Shown here: positions 23,090 to 31,474 of the stretch, piece after piece | Layout: each line of letters begins with the position of its first letter | Position numbering within the stretch: position 1 is the stretch's first letter | Origin: Virgibacillus_F flavescens | GTDB taxonomy: Bacteria > Bacillota > Bacilli > Bacillales > Amphibacillaceae | Assembly (NCBI RefSeq): GCF_050574275.1 | Contig: NZ_CP192260.1 | Span: 806,001-870,000, forward strand | Direction of reading: 5' to 3' | Length of the DNA: 64,000 nucleotides | Program-made: the position numbers and the translations under genes | Notes under the pieces: generated by a model | Seen by the model: the letters and a program-made list of their open reading frames with translations, nothing else | Told to the model about the DNA's origin: nothing | Databases searched by the model: none

Positions 23090-24115
23090 ATGTGGAGTTC
23101 AGGGTTTAAGTGGATGTTTTTAATAATTGGAACCACCATTGGGGCGGGATATGCTTCAGGCAGAGAGTTATGGCAATTTTTTGGGCATGAAAGTGGACTA
23201 GCCATAGTAATGTTCGCCTGCTTTTTCTCTATATCTTGTGTGGTGATTATGAAGATAAGCTACGAGGTACAGTCAAAAGATTATTTGCCAGTACTGCGGG
23301 TTATTGTAGGTGAAAGACTTACAAAATTATACGATATCATGATATTTGTATATTTGTTTACGACGACGATTGTCATGCTGGCTGGCAGTGGTGCAACCGG
23401 TCAGGCGTTTTACTTTCCTTATTGGTGGGGTGTAGGATTTATATCAGTTTTACTTATCGCATTATTTGTAAGAGGGATTAATGGTCTGTTAATGATTAAT
23501 CAATTTATTTTGCCAGTATTACTGTTAGGACTTATCGCGATATTGTTAGTATTTACGTATGATCAAAAGCTGGCACTTTTCTCTCACTGGCATGAACAAC
23601 GAAATTGGAAAGCAGCATTTCCATTTACCGCTTTAAATGTTCTGCCGCTTATCGCGGTGATCGGGGCAATCGGAAATAAAGTTCAGTCACGAAAAGAAAT
23701 ACTGATTGCTGGAATTGGCAGTGGGCTCATATTAGGTGTTATCTCGTATATATATAATAATAGTCTTATTCAGATAGCCGAGGAAATATTGGTATATGAA
23801 ATACCGTTATTTGCAATTCTGAAAAACTACTCGTTTGGTGTACTAGTGTTTATGTCAATAATGCTGTGGTTTGCTATTTTTACAACAGCAGCGTCGGGGA
23901 TGATGGGGCTGATCACCCGGATTCAGACGTATTGGAAATCTCCGTTATGGTTGATTGCTTTGGTAGGTGTTATGATTATGATACCATTTACTACGTTTGG
24001 CTTTTCAACGCTCATCAGTTATCTGTATCCAATATATGGAGTTTTAAATTTGTATGTACTGATGAGGTTAATACTGTATCCGATTTGGAATACTAAGAAC
24101 AGAAAGGCGCATTAG
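23090..24115 (+). CDS. YkvI-like integral membrane protein
   Basis: 341 aa with about ten predicted membrane helices and an N-terminal GTTIGAGYASGRELWQFFG motif, the unwound-helix GxG region of LeuT-fold transporters. It resembles the B. subtilis YkvI group. No substrate can be assigned. GGAGGAAAATAA precedes the ATG. It is divergent from yyaC across an 88-base gap. Confidence 0.75.
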   Translation: MWSSGFKWMFLIIGTTIGAGYASGRELWQFFGHESGLAIVMFACFFSISCVVIMKISYEVQSKDYLPVLRVIVGERLTKLYDIMIFVYLFTTTIVMLAGSGATGQAFYFPYWWGVGFISVLLIALFVRGINGLLMINQFILPVLLLGLIAILLVFTYDQKLALFSHWHEQRNWKAAFPFTALNVLPLIAVIGAIGNKVQSRKEILIAGIGSGLILGVISYIYNNSLIQIAEEILVYEIPLFAILKNYSFGVLVFMSIMLWFAIFTTAASGMMGLITRIQTYWKSPLWLIALVGVMIMIPFTTFGFSTLISYLYPIYGVLNLYVLMRLILYPIWNTKNRKAH

Positions 24116-24205
24116 TCTGTTTGCTTTTCAATAGTAACGGAATGTTGTAGTATCTACATATACACTAAAACTGGTTAACTAGTATCATTCCTGGAGGCGT
24201 GCATA

Positions 24206-25126
24206 GTGGATTGGATAAATAGTAATATAGAAGATTTGTGGAAATATCTTTCTGGCCCTGACCTATGGACGGCAGTCGGTAAGGGCGCTTTAAATATTTT
24301 TTTAATTATCCTGGTGGCTATTGTGGCCATAAAAGTAGGGAAAAAAGTAATCGATAAAGTGTTTGTAAGCAGACAGCGCGGTCCGTTTCGTATAACGGAG
24401 CGAAGAGAAAATACATTAAAAAAGTTACTGCATAATGTCTTAACATATACGATATATTTCACCGTTTTTATTATGGTATTAGATGAAGGGTTTGGTTTAG
24501 ATATTGGACCATTACTAGCCGGCGCTGGTGTAGCAGGTTTGGCAATAGGTTTTGGTGCTCAAAACCTTGTCCGTGATATCATATCGGGTTTCTTTATTAT
24601 TTTTGAAGATCAGTTTTCTGTTGGTGATTATATCAGGACCTCAAAAGTAGAAGGAACAGTAGAAGAAATCGGTATGAGAACGACCAAAATTAAAAGCTGG
24701 ACAGGCGAGCAGCATATTTTGCCTAATGGAAACGTGACCCAAGTGACGAATTACTCCGTACATAATGGTTTAGCTATTGTGGACATAAATATTCCTTATG
24801 AGAGTGATATTGAAGCTGCTGAGAAGGTTATTGAGGAAATGGCGAAAGAATTACCAGATAAATATACTGAAATTGTGGGTACTCCTGAAACGATTGGTGT
24901 TGAAACACTCGAATTGTCTCATTATGTTATTCGAGTAATTGCAGAGACGCAGCCAGAGTTTCAATGGGCAGGAGCGCGTATCATTCGTCGGGAAGTGAAG
25001 AAAAGTCTATACAGTGAGGGTATTCAAATACCATCTCCACGTCTTGTAATGTATACGCGTAACGAAAATCCCACTGCTAAAGAACCGGAATTAGAACAAA
25101 CAAGATTGCACGAAAATGATGAGTAA
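24206..25126 (+). CDS. Small-conductance mechanosensitive channel (MscS family)
   Basis: 306 aa, GTG start after GGAGGCG. Membrane helices lie at residues 20-45 and 80-100; the pore helix GPLLAGAGVAGLAIGFGAQNLVRDIISGFFIIFEDQFSVGD is the signature TM3 of MscS (seen in pieces GAGVAGLAIGFGAQ and VRDIISGFF). A beta domain and a C-terminal alpha/beta domain follow, with an acidic, charged tail. It likely releases osmolytes on hypo-osmotic shock. The gene is followed 20 bases later by the DUF951 gene. Confidence 0.93.
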   Translation: MDWINSNIEDLWKYLSGPDLWTAVGKGALNIFLIILVAIVAIKVGKKVIDKVFVSRQRGPFRITERRENTLKKLLHNVLTYTIYFTVFIMVLDEGFGLDIGPLLAGAGVAGLAIGFGAQNLVRDIISGFFIIFEDQFSVGDYIRTSKVEGTVEEIGMRTTKIKSWTGEQHILPNGNVTQVTNYSVHNGLAIVDINIPYESDIEAAEKVIEEMAKELPDKYTEIVGTPETIGVETLELSHYVIRVIAETQPEFQWAGARIIRREVKKSLYSEGIQIPSPRLVMYTRNENPTAKEPELEQTRLHENDE

Positions 25127-25146
25127 TAGAAAGTAGGTATCATATT

Positions 25147-25344
25147 ATGGTAGATAAAGATTTTGCTTTAAATGATATTGTACAAATGAAAAAGCCACAC
25201 CCTTGCGGCGAAAACCGCTGGAAAATAATCAGGATGGGTATGGATGTACGAATTAAGTGTCAGGGCTGTGATCACAGTGTACTGATCCCCAGGCGGGAAT
25301 TCTCCAAGAAATTGAAAAAGGTACTTGAAAAAAACGAATCATAA
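25147..25344 (+). CDS. DUF951 protein (YyzM-like)
   Basis: A 65-aa protein with KKPHPCGENRWKIIRMGMDV and IKCQGCDHSVLIPR, the paired Cys residues and layout of DUF951. The family is nearly always encoded upstream of ychF in Firmicutes; function unknown, though a small nucleic-acid-binding role has been guessed. It follows the mscS gene by 20 bases. Confidence 0.88.
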   Translation: MVDKDFALNDIVQMKKPHPCGENRWKIIRMGMDVRIKCQGCDHSVLIPRREFSKKLKKVLEKNES

Positions 25345-25429
25345 AAACTAGTAAAATTTATGTTTTTCCTTCCATAATGGAGGAATGAAGTAAAATAAAA
25401 ATATAAAATCATTTTTTCATGGACGATTC

Positions 25430-25470
25430 AGCAAAAATGCGTATGAAAAATAACGTATTTTTGCTTTTTC
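25430..25470 (+). terminator. Terminator before ychF
   Basis: Stem AGCAAAAATGCGT/ACGTATTTTTGCT (25430-25442 with 25453-25465, one mismatch) followed by TTTTTC. It separates the mscS-DUF951 unit from ychF. Confidence 0.75.
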
Positions 25471-25475
25471 TTTGC

Positions 25476-25503
25476 TTGTCAAATCCTGACCTTGTATTAT
25501 AAT
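25476..25503 (+). promoter_or_regulatory. Predicted promoter of ychF
   Basis: TTGTCA (25476-25481) and TATAAT (25498-25503) with a 16-base spacer, 52 bases before the ychF start and just after the terminator. Confidence 0.65.
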
Positions 25504-25555
25504 TGGGAAGACTAGTACGTTCATATGAATGATATCCTTAAGGAGTGAAAGTTAC

Positions 25556-26656
25556 ATGGCTTTAACAGCAGGAATTGTCGGACTCCCTAATGTGGGTAAA
25601 TCAACTTTATTTAACGCGATTACTCAGGCAGGGGCAGAGTCGGCTAACTATCCGTTTTGTACGATTGATCCAAATGTAGGTATTGTAGAAGTGCCGGACG
25701 ATCGATTGAATAAATTAACTGAATTAGTAAAACCGAAGAAAACAATACCAACAGCTTTTGAGTTTACAGATATTGCAGGTATTGTAAAAGGTGCGAGTAA
25801 GGGAGAGGGTCTTGGCAACCAGTTTTTATCTCATATTCGTCAAGTAGATGCAATTTGTCATGTAGTTCGTTGTTTTGTAGACGAAAACATTACACATGTA
25901 TCTGGAAAGATTGATCCAATTGATGATATAGAAATTATTAATCTGGAACTGATTTTAGCAGATCTGGAAAGTGTTTCAAAACGTTTTCAGCGTGTTGAAA
26001 AGCTTGCACGTCAGAAGGATAAGGCGGCAGTGGCTGAGTATAACGTGCTTGAGAAGCTGAAAGTTGGTTTGGAAAATGATCAGCCGGCACGCGCTATGGA
26101 CTTTACCGAAGAAGAGTGGAAAGTGGTTAAACAGCTTCATTTGCTAACAAGTAAACCAATTCTTTATGCTGCAAATGTATCTGAGGAAGAAATTACCAAT
26201 CCGGAAGGTAATGAATATGTTCAACGAGTAAAAGAGTTTGCGGCAAATGAAAAAGCAGAGGTAATTGTGGTTTGTGCAAAAATCGAATCAGAAATTGCTG
26301 AGCTTGATCAGGAAGAAAAAGCAGAATTCTTAGAAGATCTAGGAATTGAAGAGTCTGGGTTAGACCAGCTTATTAAAGCGTCCTATCAATTGCTTGGCCT
26401 CTCGACTTACTTCACGGCTGGTGAGCAGGAAGTTCGTGCATGGACATTCCAAAATGGAATTAAAGCACCACAGGCAGCTGGTATTATTCATACTGACTTT
26501 GAACGCGGATTTATTCGTGCAGAAACCGTTTCATACAATGATCTAGTTGATGCAGGTGCTATGGCACAGGCGAAGGAAAAAGGAAAAGTAAGATTAGAAG
26601 GTAAAGATTATCTTGTAAAAGATGGCGATGTCATCCACTTCCGTTTTAACGTATAA
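25556..26656 (+). CDS. ychF: Redox-regulated ATPase YchF (Obg-like)
   Basis: Universal Obg-family P-loop ATPase associated with ribosomes. 366 aa, equal to the usual length. G1 GLPNVGKSTLFNAIT, G3 DIAGIVKGASKGEGLGN, the altered G4 NVSE that favours ATP over GTP, a coiled-coil hairpin (about 130-210) and a C-terminal TGS domain (YFTAGEQEVRAWTFQNG to KDGDVIHFRFNV). The upstream in-frame ATG at 25529 lacks a ribosome binding site; AAGGAGTGA lies before 25556. Confidence 0.97.
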   Translation: MALTAGIVGLPNVGKSTLFNAITQAGAESANYPFCTIDPNVGIVEVPDDRLNKLTELVKPKKTIPTAFEFTDIAGIVKGASKGEGLGNQFLSHIRQVDAICHVVRCFVDENITHVSGKIDPIDDIEIINLELILADLESVSKRFQRVEKLARQKDKAAVAEYNVLEKLKVGLENDQPARAMDFTEEEWKVVKQLHLLTSKPILYAANVSEEEITNPEGNEYVQRVKEFAANEKAEVIVVCAKIESEIAELDQEEKAEFLEDLGIEESGLDQLIKASYQLLGLSTYFTAGEQEVRAWTFQNGIKAPQAAGIIHTDFERGFIRAETVSYNDLVDAGAMAQAKEKGKVRLEGKDYLVKDGDVIHFRFNV

Positions 26657-26674
26657 CAAAGGATCCCTCGAAGC

Positions 26675-26703
26675 TTGTATTTTATAGAATGATTTGGTAT
26701 AAT
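26675..26703 (+). promoter_or_regulatory. Promoter of the rpsF-ssb-rpsR operon
   Basis: TTGTAT (26675-26680), 17-base spacer, TATAAT (26698-26703). It would produce a leader of about 75 bases containing the hairpin described next. Confidence 0.75.
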
Positions 26704-26732
26704 ACACTATTGTGAGTAATTAACTTAAAATT

Positions 26733-26769
26733 ATTCCTTGCTTCTATTTATAATAGGAGCCGCTAAGAC
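26733..26769 (+). promoter_or_regulatory. rpsF leader hairpin, S6:S18-binding type
   Basis: CTTCTAT pairs with ATAGGAG around an AT-rich loop. On the 3' side the bases CCG bulge before CTAAG pairs back with CTTG. An exposed CCG next to a helix is the known mark of the S6:S18 autoregulatory leader, which mimics the 16S rRNA site. It sits just before the rpsF ribosome binding site, as expected for translational feedback. Confidence 0.7.
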
Positions 26770-26787
26770 CAAAAGGAGGTGTAACGA

Positions 26788-27078
26788 ATGACTAAATACG
26801 AAATCATGTATATCATTCGCCCAGACATGGAAGACGATGCTCAAACAGCACTAACAGAGCGTTTCCATAAAATCTTAACTGATAATGGGGCGGAGATTAT
26901 AAAAATTGATGAAAAAGGCAAAAAACGCCTTGCATATGAAATCAATGATTACCGTGATGGGTATTATGTTGTTGTGAAGTTTTCTAGTGATGTAGCTGCA
27001 GTAAATGAGTTTGATCGACTAGCTAAATTCTCAGACGATATTATCCGTCATATGGCAATTCGAGAAGAAGATCAATAA
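26788..27078 (+). CDS. rpsF: 30S ribosomal protein S6
   Basis: 96 aa, MTKYEIMYIIRPDMEDDAQ at the start and conserved GKKRLAYEINDYRDGYYVVVKF. It binds S18 on the 30S platform. AAAGGAGGTG lies 7 bases before the ATG. First gene of the rpsF-ssb-rpsR operon. Confidence 0.98.
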   Translation: MTKYEIMYIIRPDMEDDAQTALTERFHKILTDNGAEIIKIDEKGKKRLAYEINDYRDGYYVVVKFSSDVAAVNEFDRLAKFSDDIIRHMAIREEDQ

Positions 27079-27093
27079 TAAGGGGTGGTTCTG

Positions 27094-27600
27094 ATGTTAA
27101 ATCGAGTCGTACTTGTAGGCAGATTAACGAAGGATCCTGATTTACGTTATACACCAAACGGAGTGGCTGTAGCCAATTTTACTTTAGCTGTTAATCGACC
27201 TTTTTCCAATCAACAAGGAAATCGTGAAGCGGACTTTATCAACTGTGTCGTATGGCGCAGACCTGCAGAAAACCTTGCTAATTATATGAAAAAAGGTAGC
27301 CTGGTCGGTGTTGATGGACGCGTTCAAACACGTAGTTTCGAAGGACAAGACGGTAAAATGGTTTACATTACAGAAATTGTGGCAGACAGTGTTCAATTTT
27401 TGGAAACAAAAGGTTCTTCTCAAGGTAGTAGCCAAGGTTCATCAGGCTATCAACAAAATCAGAATCAAAACCAAAATCAAGGACAGAATCAAAACCAGAG
27501 TAATTCCAATCAGAACCAAAACCAGAACCAAAATGAAGAGGACCCGTTTAAAAATAACGGGCAACCTATCGATATATCGGACGATGATTTACCATTCTAA
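27094..27600 (+). CDS. ssb: Single-stranded DNA-binding protein SsbA
   Basis: Coats single-stranded DNA during replication and recruits partners through its tip. 168 aa: OB fold (residues 1-105, MLNRVVLVGRLTKDPDLRYTP, aromatic residues in FINCVVWRRPAENLANY), a linker (about 113-155) made almost entirely of Gln and Asn, and the conserved acidic tip DDDLPF. The in-frame GTG at 27085 lies within the GGGGTGG ribosome binding site, so the ATG at 27094 is preferred. Confidence 0.97.
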   Translation: MLNRVVLVGRLTKDPDLRYTPNGVAVANFTLAVNRPFSNQQGNREADFINCVVWRRPAENLANYMKKGSLVGVDGRVQTRSFEGQDGKMVYITEIVADSVQFLETKGSSQGSSQGSSGYQQNQNQNQNQGQNQNQSNSNQNQNQNQNEEDPFKNNGQPIDISDDDLPF

Positions 27601-27620
27601 AATGAAAAGGAGGGGTATTG

Positions 27621-27851
27621 ATGGCAGCTCGTCGCGGACGCGCAAAGCGTCGTAAAGTGTGCTATTTCACATCAAATGGAATTACACACATCGATTATAA
27701 AGATGTTGATTTACTAAGACGTTTCATCTCAGAACGTGGAAAAATTCTTCCACGTCGTGTTACTGGAACATCTGCTAAATATCAGCGTAAACTTACTAAA
27801 GCGGTTAAACGCTCTCGTACTATGGCATTATTGCCTTTCGTAACAGAGTAG
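27621..27851 (+). CDS. rpsR: 30S ribosomal protein S18
   Basis: 76 aa, basic, with KVCYFTSNGITHIDYKDVDLL and KILPRRVTGTSAKYQRKL. AAGGAGGGG precedes the ATG at 27621; an in-frame TTG directly before it is ignored. It forms the S6:S18 pair and ends the operon. Confidence 0.98.
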   Translation: MAARRGRAKRRKVCYFTSNGITHIDYKDVDLLRRFISERGKILPRRVTGTSAKYQRKLTKAVKRSRTMALLPFVTE

Positions 27852-27863
27852 TATAGCTTATAT

Positions 27864-27906
27864 AAACCTTTCTTTTCGTGTGAAATAGCGAGAAGAAAGG
27901 TTTTTT
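27864..27906 (+). terminator. Terminator of the rpsF operon
   Basis: Eleven-bp stem AAACCTTTCTT/AAGAAAGGTTT with an 18-base loop, then six Ts, 13 bases after rpsR. Confidence 0.9.
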
Positions 27907-27984
27907 AATGTGGAGTAATGGTAAAAATATACATATGATAATTTTTTGTAAGTATGTTATGATGTCAAATGTTAAGTTACAAAG

Positions 27985-28024
27985 AAGAAGTATTAAAGTC
28001 CATCCTTTAATACTTCTTTTCTTT
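27985..28024 (+). terminator. Terminator-like hairpin before the symporter gene
   Basis: Perfect 14-bp stem AAGAAGTATTAAAG/CTTTAATACTTCTT (27985-27998 with 28005-28018), a 6-base loop, then TTCTTT. It lies only 80 bases after the rpsR terminator and 86 bases before the symporter start. It could attenuate the symporter transcript; no clear promoter was found on either side. Confidence 0.6.
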
Positions 28025-28109
28025 GTGCGGCATTTATTGTATAGCTGTTATATTATTTTCTATTTGGTAAAAGCTAAACACAAAACTAATTACAATAGGA
28101 GGAGAATGA

Positions 28110-29507
28110 ATGGAAATTACACACGATCCAACATTACTATGGTTTGTTGGTGGTTATGGATTAATTATGGTTCTTATGGGCGTCTATTATTCCAGAAAAG
28201 TTTCAAACAGTGAAGATTTTATTTTGGCAGGAAAAGGACTTGGAGCATTTGTTTTAACAGGTACATTGCTTGCGACTTGGACTGGAAGCGGAAGTATATC
28301 AGGTGGAGAAACTTCCATGGCGTTTTCATATGGAATTATCCCTGCTTTACTGATGATGGTTCCTACATTAGTAGGTATCGGTATTCTATACTTAATCGCA
28401 CCAAAAATACGAGAATTTGGTAAGTATACGGTTTCGGGTATTCTTGAGGCAAAGTATGGTTCAACTGCGCGCATGATTGCAAGCGTTATCATTATTTTGG
28501 CTTTTGTAGGAATTGTTTCGTACCAGATGACTGGAATTGGATTCATTTTAAACTTAACTACAGGAATGTCTGTTGAGGTTGGTACAATGATTGGTGCAGC
28601 ATTAATTATTTTCCTTGCAACAATTGGTGGGTTGAGGTCCGTTGCACCAACTGATGCTTTAAGTGCATTTTTTGCGATTGCAGCTCTATTTATTACGCTC
28701 CCGACCATTTATGTCATTGCAGGGGGATGGGATGAAGTAACAGCGAATGTTCCTGCTTCTCATTTAACAGTAACTAGTACGCTAAGCAACGTACAATTGC
28801 TAGGATTTCTTCTGCCTTCCCTGTTCTTGCTGTTAGGTGATCAGAATATGTATCAGCGACTTGCATCATCTAAGGGAGACAAGTCTTCCAGAAAAGCTCA
28901 AATCGGATGGTTAATAGGAATGCTTCTTATTTCTCCAGCTATCTCGTTTATCTCATTTGCATCACGTTCTATGTTTCCGGATGTTGCCCCGGGGATGGCT
29001 TTAATGGCAACTACACTAGTGATGCCTACCATTATTGGTGGAATTCTGCTAGCAGCAGCAACAGCATTTATTGTAACTACAGGTAATTCATATTTATTAT
29101 CTGCTGCAACTAACGTCACGTATGATATTATCGGTAAACTTGTTAAGAAAGATGCGACAGACAAGCAGTTATTGTTTATAACGAAAATATTTATTGTAGT
29201 ATTGGGTGTATTATCGTATGTGATAATAAGCTACTTCCCTACCGTTTTAGAAGTACAAATGTATGCATATACAGTTTACGGTGCCGGACTTACACCAGCT
29301 CTACTGGCAGTCTTCTTCTGGAAACGCGTAAATGCTGCCGGCGGTATTTCTTCTATGATTGCCGGGGTGACTACGACGCTGGTATGGGAAATTGTACTAG
29401 CAAAACCATTTGAACTAAACAGTGTATTAATTGCACTTCCTGTAGCAGTTATCGTATTAATTGTTGTTACGCTGGCTACAACGAATGGTAAAGCACAACC
29501 TGCTTAA
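28110..29507 (+). CDS. Sodium:solute symporter family protein
   Basis: 465 aa with about 13 hydrophobic segments; the pattern GYGLIMVLMGVYYSRKVSNSEDFILAGKGLG at the N terminus (seen as YYSRKVSNSEDFILAG) and ATWTGSGSISGGE are typical of the SSS family (PutP/PanF fold). The substrate cannot be read from sequence; organic osmolytes or carboxylates are common in the family. AGGAGGAG precedes the ATG. Monocistronic, with a strong terminator behind it. Confidence 0.9.
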   Translation: MEITHDPTLLWFVGGYGLIMVLMGVYYSRKVSNSEDFILAGKGLGAFVLTGTLLATWTGSGSISGGETSMAFSYGIIPALLMMVPTLVGIGILYLIAPKIREFGKYTVSGILEAKYGSTARMIASVIIILAFVGIVSYQMTGIGFILNLTTGMSVEVGTMIGAALIIFLATIGGLRSVAPTDALSAFFAIAALFITLPTIYVIAGGWDEVTANVPASHLTVTSTLSNVQLLGFLLPSLFLLLGDQNMYQRLASSKGDKSSRKAQIGWLIGMLLISPAISFISFASRSMFPDVAPGMALMATTLVMPTIIGGILLAAATAFIVTTGNSYLLSAATNVTYDIIGKLVKKDATDKQLLFITKIFIVVLGVLSYVIISYFPTVLEVQMYAYTVYGAGLTPALLAVFFWKRVNAAGGISSMIAGVTTTLVWEIVLAKPFELNSVLIALPVAVIVLIVVTLATTNGKAQPA

Positions 29508-29527
29508 CCAATCTGATGGAATATTAA

Positions 29528-29562
29528 AAGGGCTATCCGTTTATGGGGTAGCCCTTTTTTTA
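29528..29562 (+). terminator. Terminator after the symporter
   Basis: Stem AAAAGGGCTATCC/GGGGTAGCCCTTTT with a short loop and a run of Ts; 20 bases after the stop codon. Confidence 0.9.
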
Positions 29563-29635
29563 AAAATATAAGAATGTATAAAATAATTATGTTTGTCTGT
29601 CTAGCTCCAAAACCTAGCCTGCTTGATGTTTTTAC

Positions 29636-29793
29636 ATGCTATTAGTTACTTTTGTCGTAGTTGATGGAAACGGCGAAATAACTCGATTTAACTTTAGCTT
29701 TATTATCACATACTGGTTCTGTAACTGCCGTCCAGGATAGCTGCGGGCGGATGCTTTCCGCGGGCACGGCTTCAGTCTCCTCGAGAAAATGCA
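29636..29793. repeat. Family B dispersed repeat, copy 2, left part
   Basis: Starts with CTATTAGTTACTTTTGTCG, as copy 3 does at 37841, and continues through CTGCCGTCCAGGATAGCTGC to CGGGCACGGCTTCAGTCTCC and TCGAGAAAA, where the IS element begins. The right part continues after the IS at 31232. Confidence 0.7.
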
Positions 29794-29840
29794 GTGCACC
29801 CCTATAGTTGGACACCCAATTAACAATAGGAGGTGCCTGG

Positions 29841-30362
29841 ATGAGAAAGATGACAGAGAAGGAAAAACACGATGTTGTGCAACGTTATATAAAAGAGAGT
29901 TATAGTTATCGGGGCTTAGCGAAAGAAAGCGGGATTGACGAATCTGTATTACGCTATTGGGTAAAATTATATGAGTATCATGGAAATCAAGCTTTTCAAT
30001 TTCCCTATACAAACTATACGCCAGCCTTTAAGCTAGATATAATTACGTTTATTGAAGAGAAGAATTTCTCTCTTCGAGAGGCATCGGCGATCTTCCACAT
30101 TCCTGATCCTGCTATGGTTCGGAAGTGGAAGAAAAAGTGGGAGACTGGTGGATTCGATGCCCTTAAACCAACACGGAAGGGGAATCCCCATATGACAGCA
30201 CATCAAAAGAAAAATTCGAAGAATGAAAAACCTGCTAAGGATCCTATAGAGGAAATGCAAAAAGAACTGGAACACTTGCGTATGGAGAATGCCTATCTAA
30301 AAAAGTTGAGAGCCTTAGTTCAAAACAAGGAAAAATCACCAAACAAGACAAAGCGAAAGTAG
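29841..30362 (+). CDS. IS3-family transposase OrfA
   Basis: 173 aa, ATG at 29841 with AGGAGGTG upstream. Two helix-turn-helix regions (YRGLAKESGIDESVLRYWVKLY, about residues 22-43 seen in part; LREASAIFHIPDPAMVRKWKKKW) and a C-terminal coiled coil with Leu heptads (EEMQKELEHLRMENAYLKKL). It binds the IS ends. The frameshift heptamer A-AAA-AAG lies in the LKK codons, so a fraction of ribosomes would make the OrfAB transposase. Confidence 0.93.
   Translation: MRKMTEKEKHDVVQRYIKESYSYRGLAKESGIDESVLRYWVKLYEYHGNQAFQFPYTNYTPAFKLDIITFIEEKNFSLREASAIFHIPDPAMVRKWKKKWETGGFDALKPTRKGNPHMTAHQKKNSKNEKPAKDPIEEMQKELEHLRMENAYLKKLRALVQNKEKSPNKTKRK
30299..30305 (+). promoter_or_regulatory. Programmed -1 frameshift site
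   Basis: A-AAA-AAG in the phase required for tandem slippage (codons CTA-AAA-AAG). After a -1 shift the frame is open from 30305 through all of orfB. Confidence 0.85.
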
Positions 30363-30406
30363 TCTATGAACTAAGGGTCGAATTCGCGGTAAAAAAACTT
30401 ATAAAG

Positions 30407-31201
30407 TTGGCAGGTATTCCGCGGAGTACCTACTACTACTGGGTAAAAACATTTAATCGAGCTGACAAAGATACCACATTAAAGTCATTGATCCAATCGA
30501 TTTATCATGAACATGATGGACGGTATGGCTATCGTCGCATTCAATTAGAATTAGCAAATAAGGGATACCTAGTGAATCACAAAAAAGTGCAGCGATTAAT
30601 GAAGGCGTTAGGCTTGAAAAGCCTTGTTCGCATAAAGAAATACCGTTCGTATAAGGGCAAAGTTGGTAAGACTGCTCCCAATATCTTAAATCGCGATTTC
30701 AAGGCGGAAAAACCAAATGAAAAATGGGTGACCGACATTACAGAATTTAAATTATTCGGAGAGAAACTTTACTTATCTCCTGTTCTTGATTTATTTAATG
30801 GCGAAATTATCTCCTACACGATTGGTTCTAGACCAACCTACTCCCTAGTCTCCGACATGTTAGAAGCGTCTTTGGAGCGCATCACGGATAATGATGAACT
30901 GATTATCCACTCGGATCAGGGGTGGCACTACCAGATGAAAAAATACCGCCAAGCTCTAGAGGAACGTGGCATCACACAAAGTATGTCACGAAAAGGAAAC
31001 TGTTATGACAACGCCGTTATTGAAAATTTCTTCGGAATTATGAAATCTGAATTTCTTTATCTCAACCAATTTGAAAGCATAGATCACTTCAAACAAGAGC
31101 TAGTAGAATATATGGATTACTATAATAACAAACGAATAAAAACAAAATTAAAAGGAAAGAGTCCGATTCAATACCGAACTCTTTCCCAACAAGCAGCTTA
31201 A
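30407..31201 (+). CDS. IS3-family transposase OrfB (DDE integrase)
   Basis: 264 aa if started at the TTG 30407, but the frame is open back to the frameshift site at 30305 and the protein is probably made only as an OrfAB fusion. HTH_21 segment (IYHEHDGRYGYRRIQLELANKGY, seen as YGYRRIQLEL), then the rve integrase core: first Asp in WVTDITEF, second in IIHSDQGWHYQ, and Glu in YDNAVIENFFGIMKSE. Ends with IQYRTLSQQAA, typical of the IS150/IS3 group. Confidence 0.93.
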   Translation: MAGIPRSTYYYWVKTFNRADKDTTLKSLIQSIYHEHDGRYGYRRIQLELANKGYLVNHKKVQRLMKALGLKSLVRIKKYRSYKGKVGKTAPNILNRDFKAEKPNEKWVTDITEFKLFGEKLYLSPVLDLFNGEIISYTIGSRPTYSLVSDMLEASLERITDNDELIIHSDQGWHYQMKKYRQALEERGITQSMSRKGNCYDNAVIENFFGIMKSEFLYLNQFESIDHFKQELVEYMDYYNNKRIKTKLKGKSPIQYRTLSQQAA

Positions 31202-31231
31202 CGAAAAATCTGTCCAACTTTTCGGGGTCAC

Positions 31232-31385
31232 TTCAAGAGCGCTCTGCGGGGCCTTCAGACTCGTGCTGTTCCCGCAGGAGTCACCGCCCTCCGCTCACCA
31301 GCCGCCCTAAGGTGCGCGACTGCCAGCAGCGGAAATCTCGTTTCTGTTACATCGCGGTTTATTGCCGGAGTGTGGAAAACAATTA
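31232..31385. repeat. Family B dispersed repeat, copy 2, right part
   Basis: Continues the repeat cut by the IS: CTCTGCGGGGCCTTCAG, CTGTTCCCGCAGGAGTCACC, CAGCCGCCCTAAGGTGCGCGAC and GGAAATCTCGTTTCTGTTAC. The remainder of the gap to modC (31386-31474) holds nothing I recognise. Confidence 0.7.
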
Positions 31386-31474
31386 GCAATATCATACTTT
31401 GACCAATTTTGGGATAATAAGGTTTCTGTCCTCAAACATGTTGTGGAGAATAGGTCGGACGAGGAATAGCTTAC

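Larger units (their letters stand above)
29794..31231 (+). mobile_element. IS3-family insertion sequence
   Basis: Complete element of about 1438 bp. Imperfect terminal inverted repeats: left GTGCACCCCTATAGTTGGACA (29794-29814 region) and right, in complement, GTGACCCCGAAAAGTTGGACA (31211-31231). Two overlapping-frame genes in the 0/-1 arrangement, with the slippery heptamer A-AAA-AAG (30299-30305). Nothing is broken, so it may be active. No convincing target duplication is visible. It interrupts a family B repeat. Confidence 0.93.

Noticed and set aside
27908..28213. 101-aa frame overlapping the start of the symporter
   Set aside because: Spans the leader hairpin and runs out of frame into the symporter, which has the better ribosome binding site.
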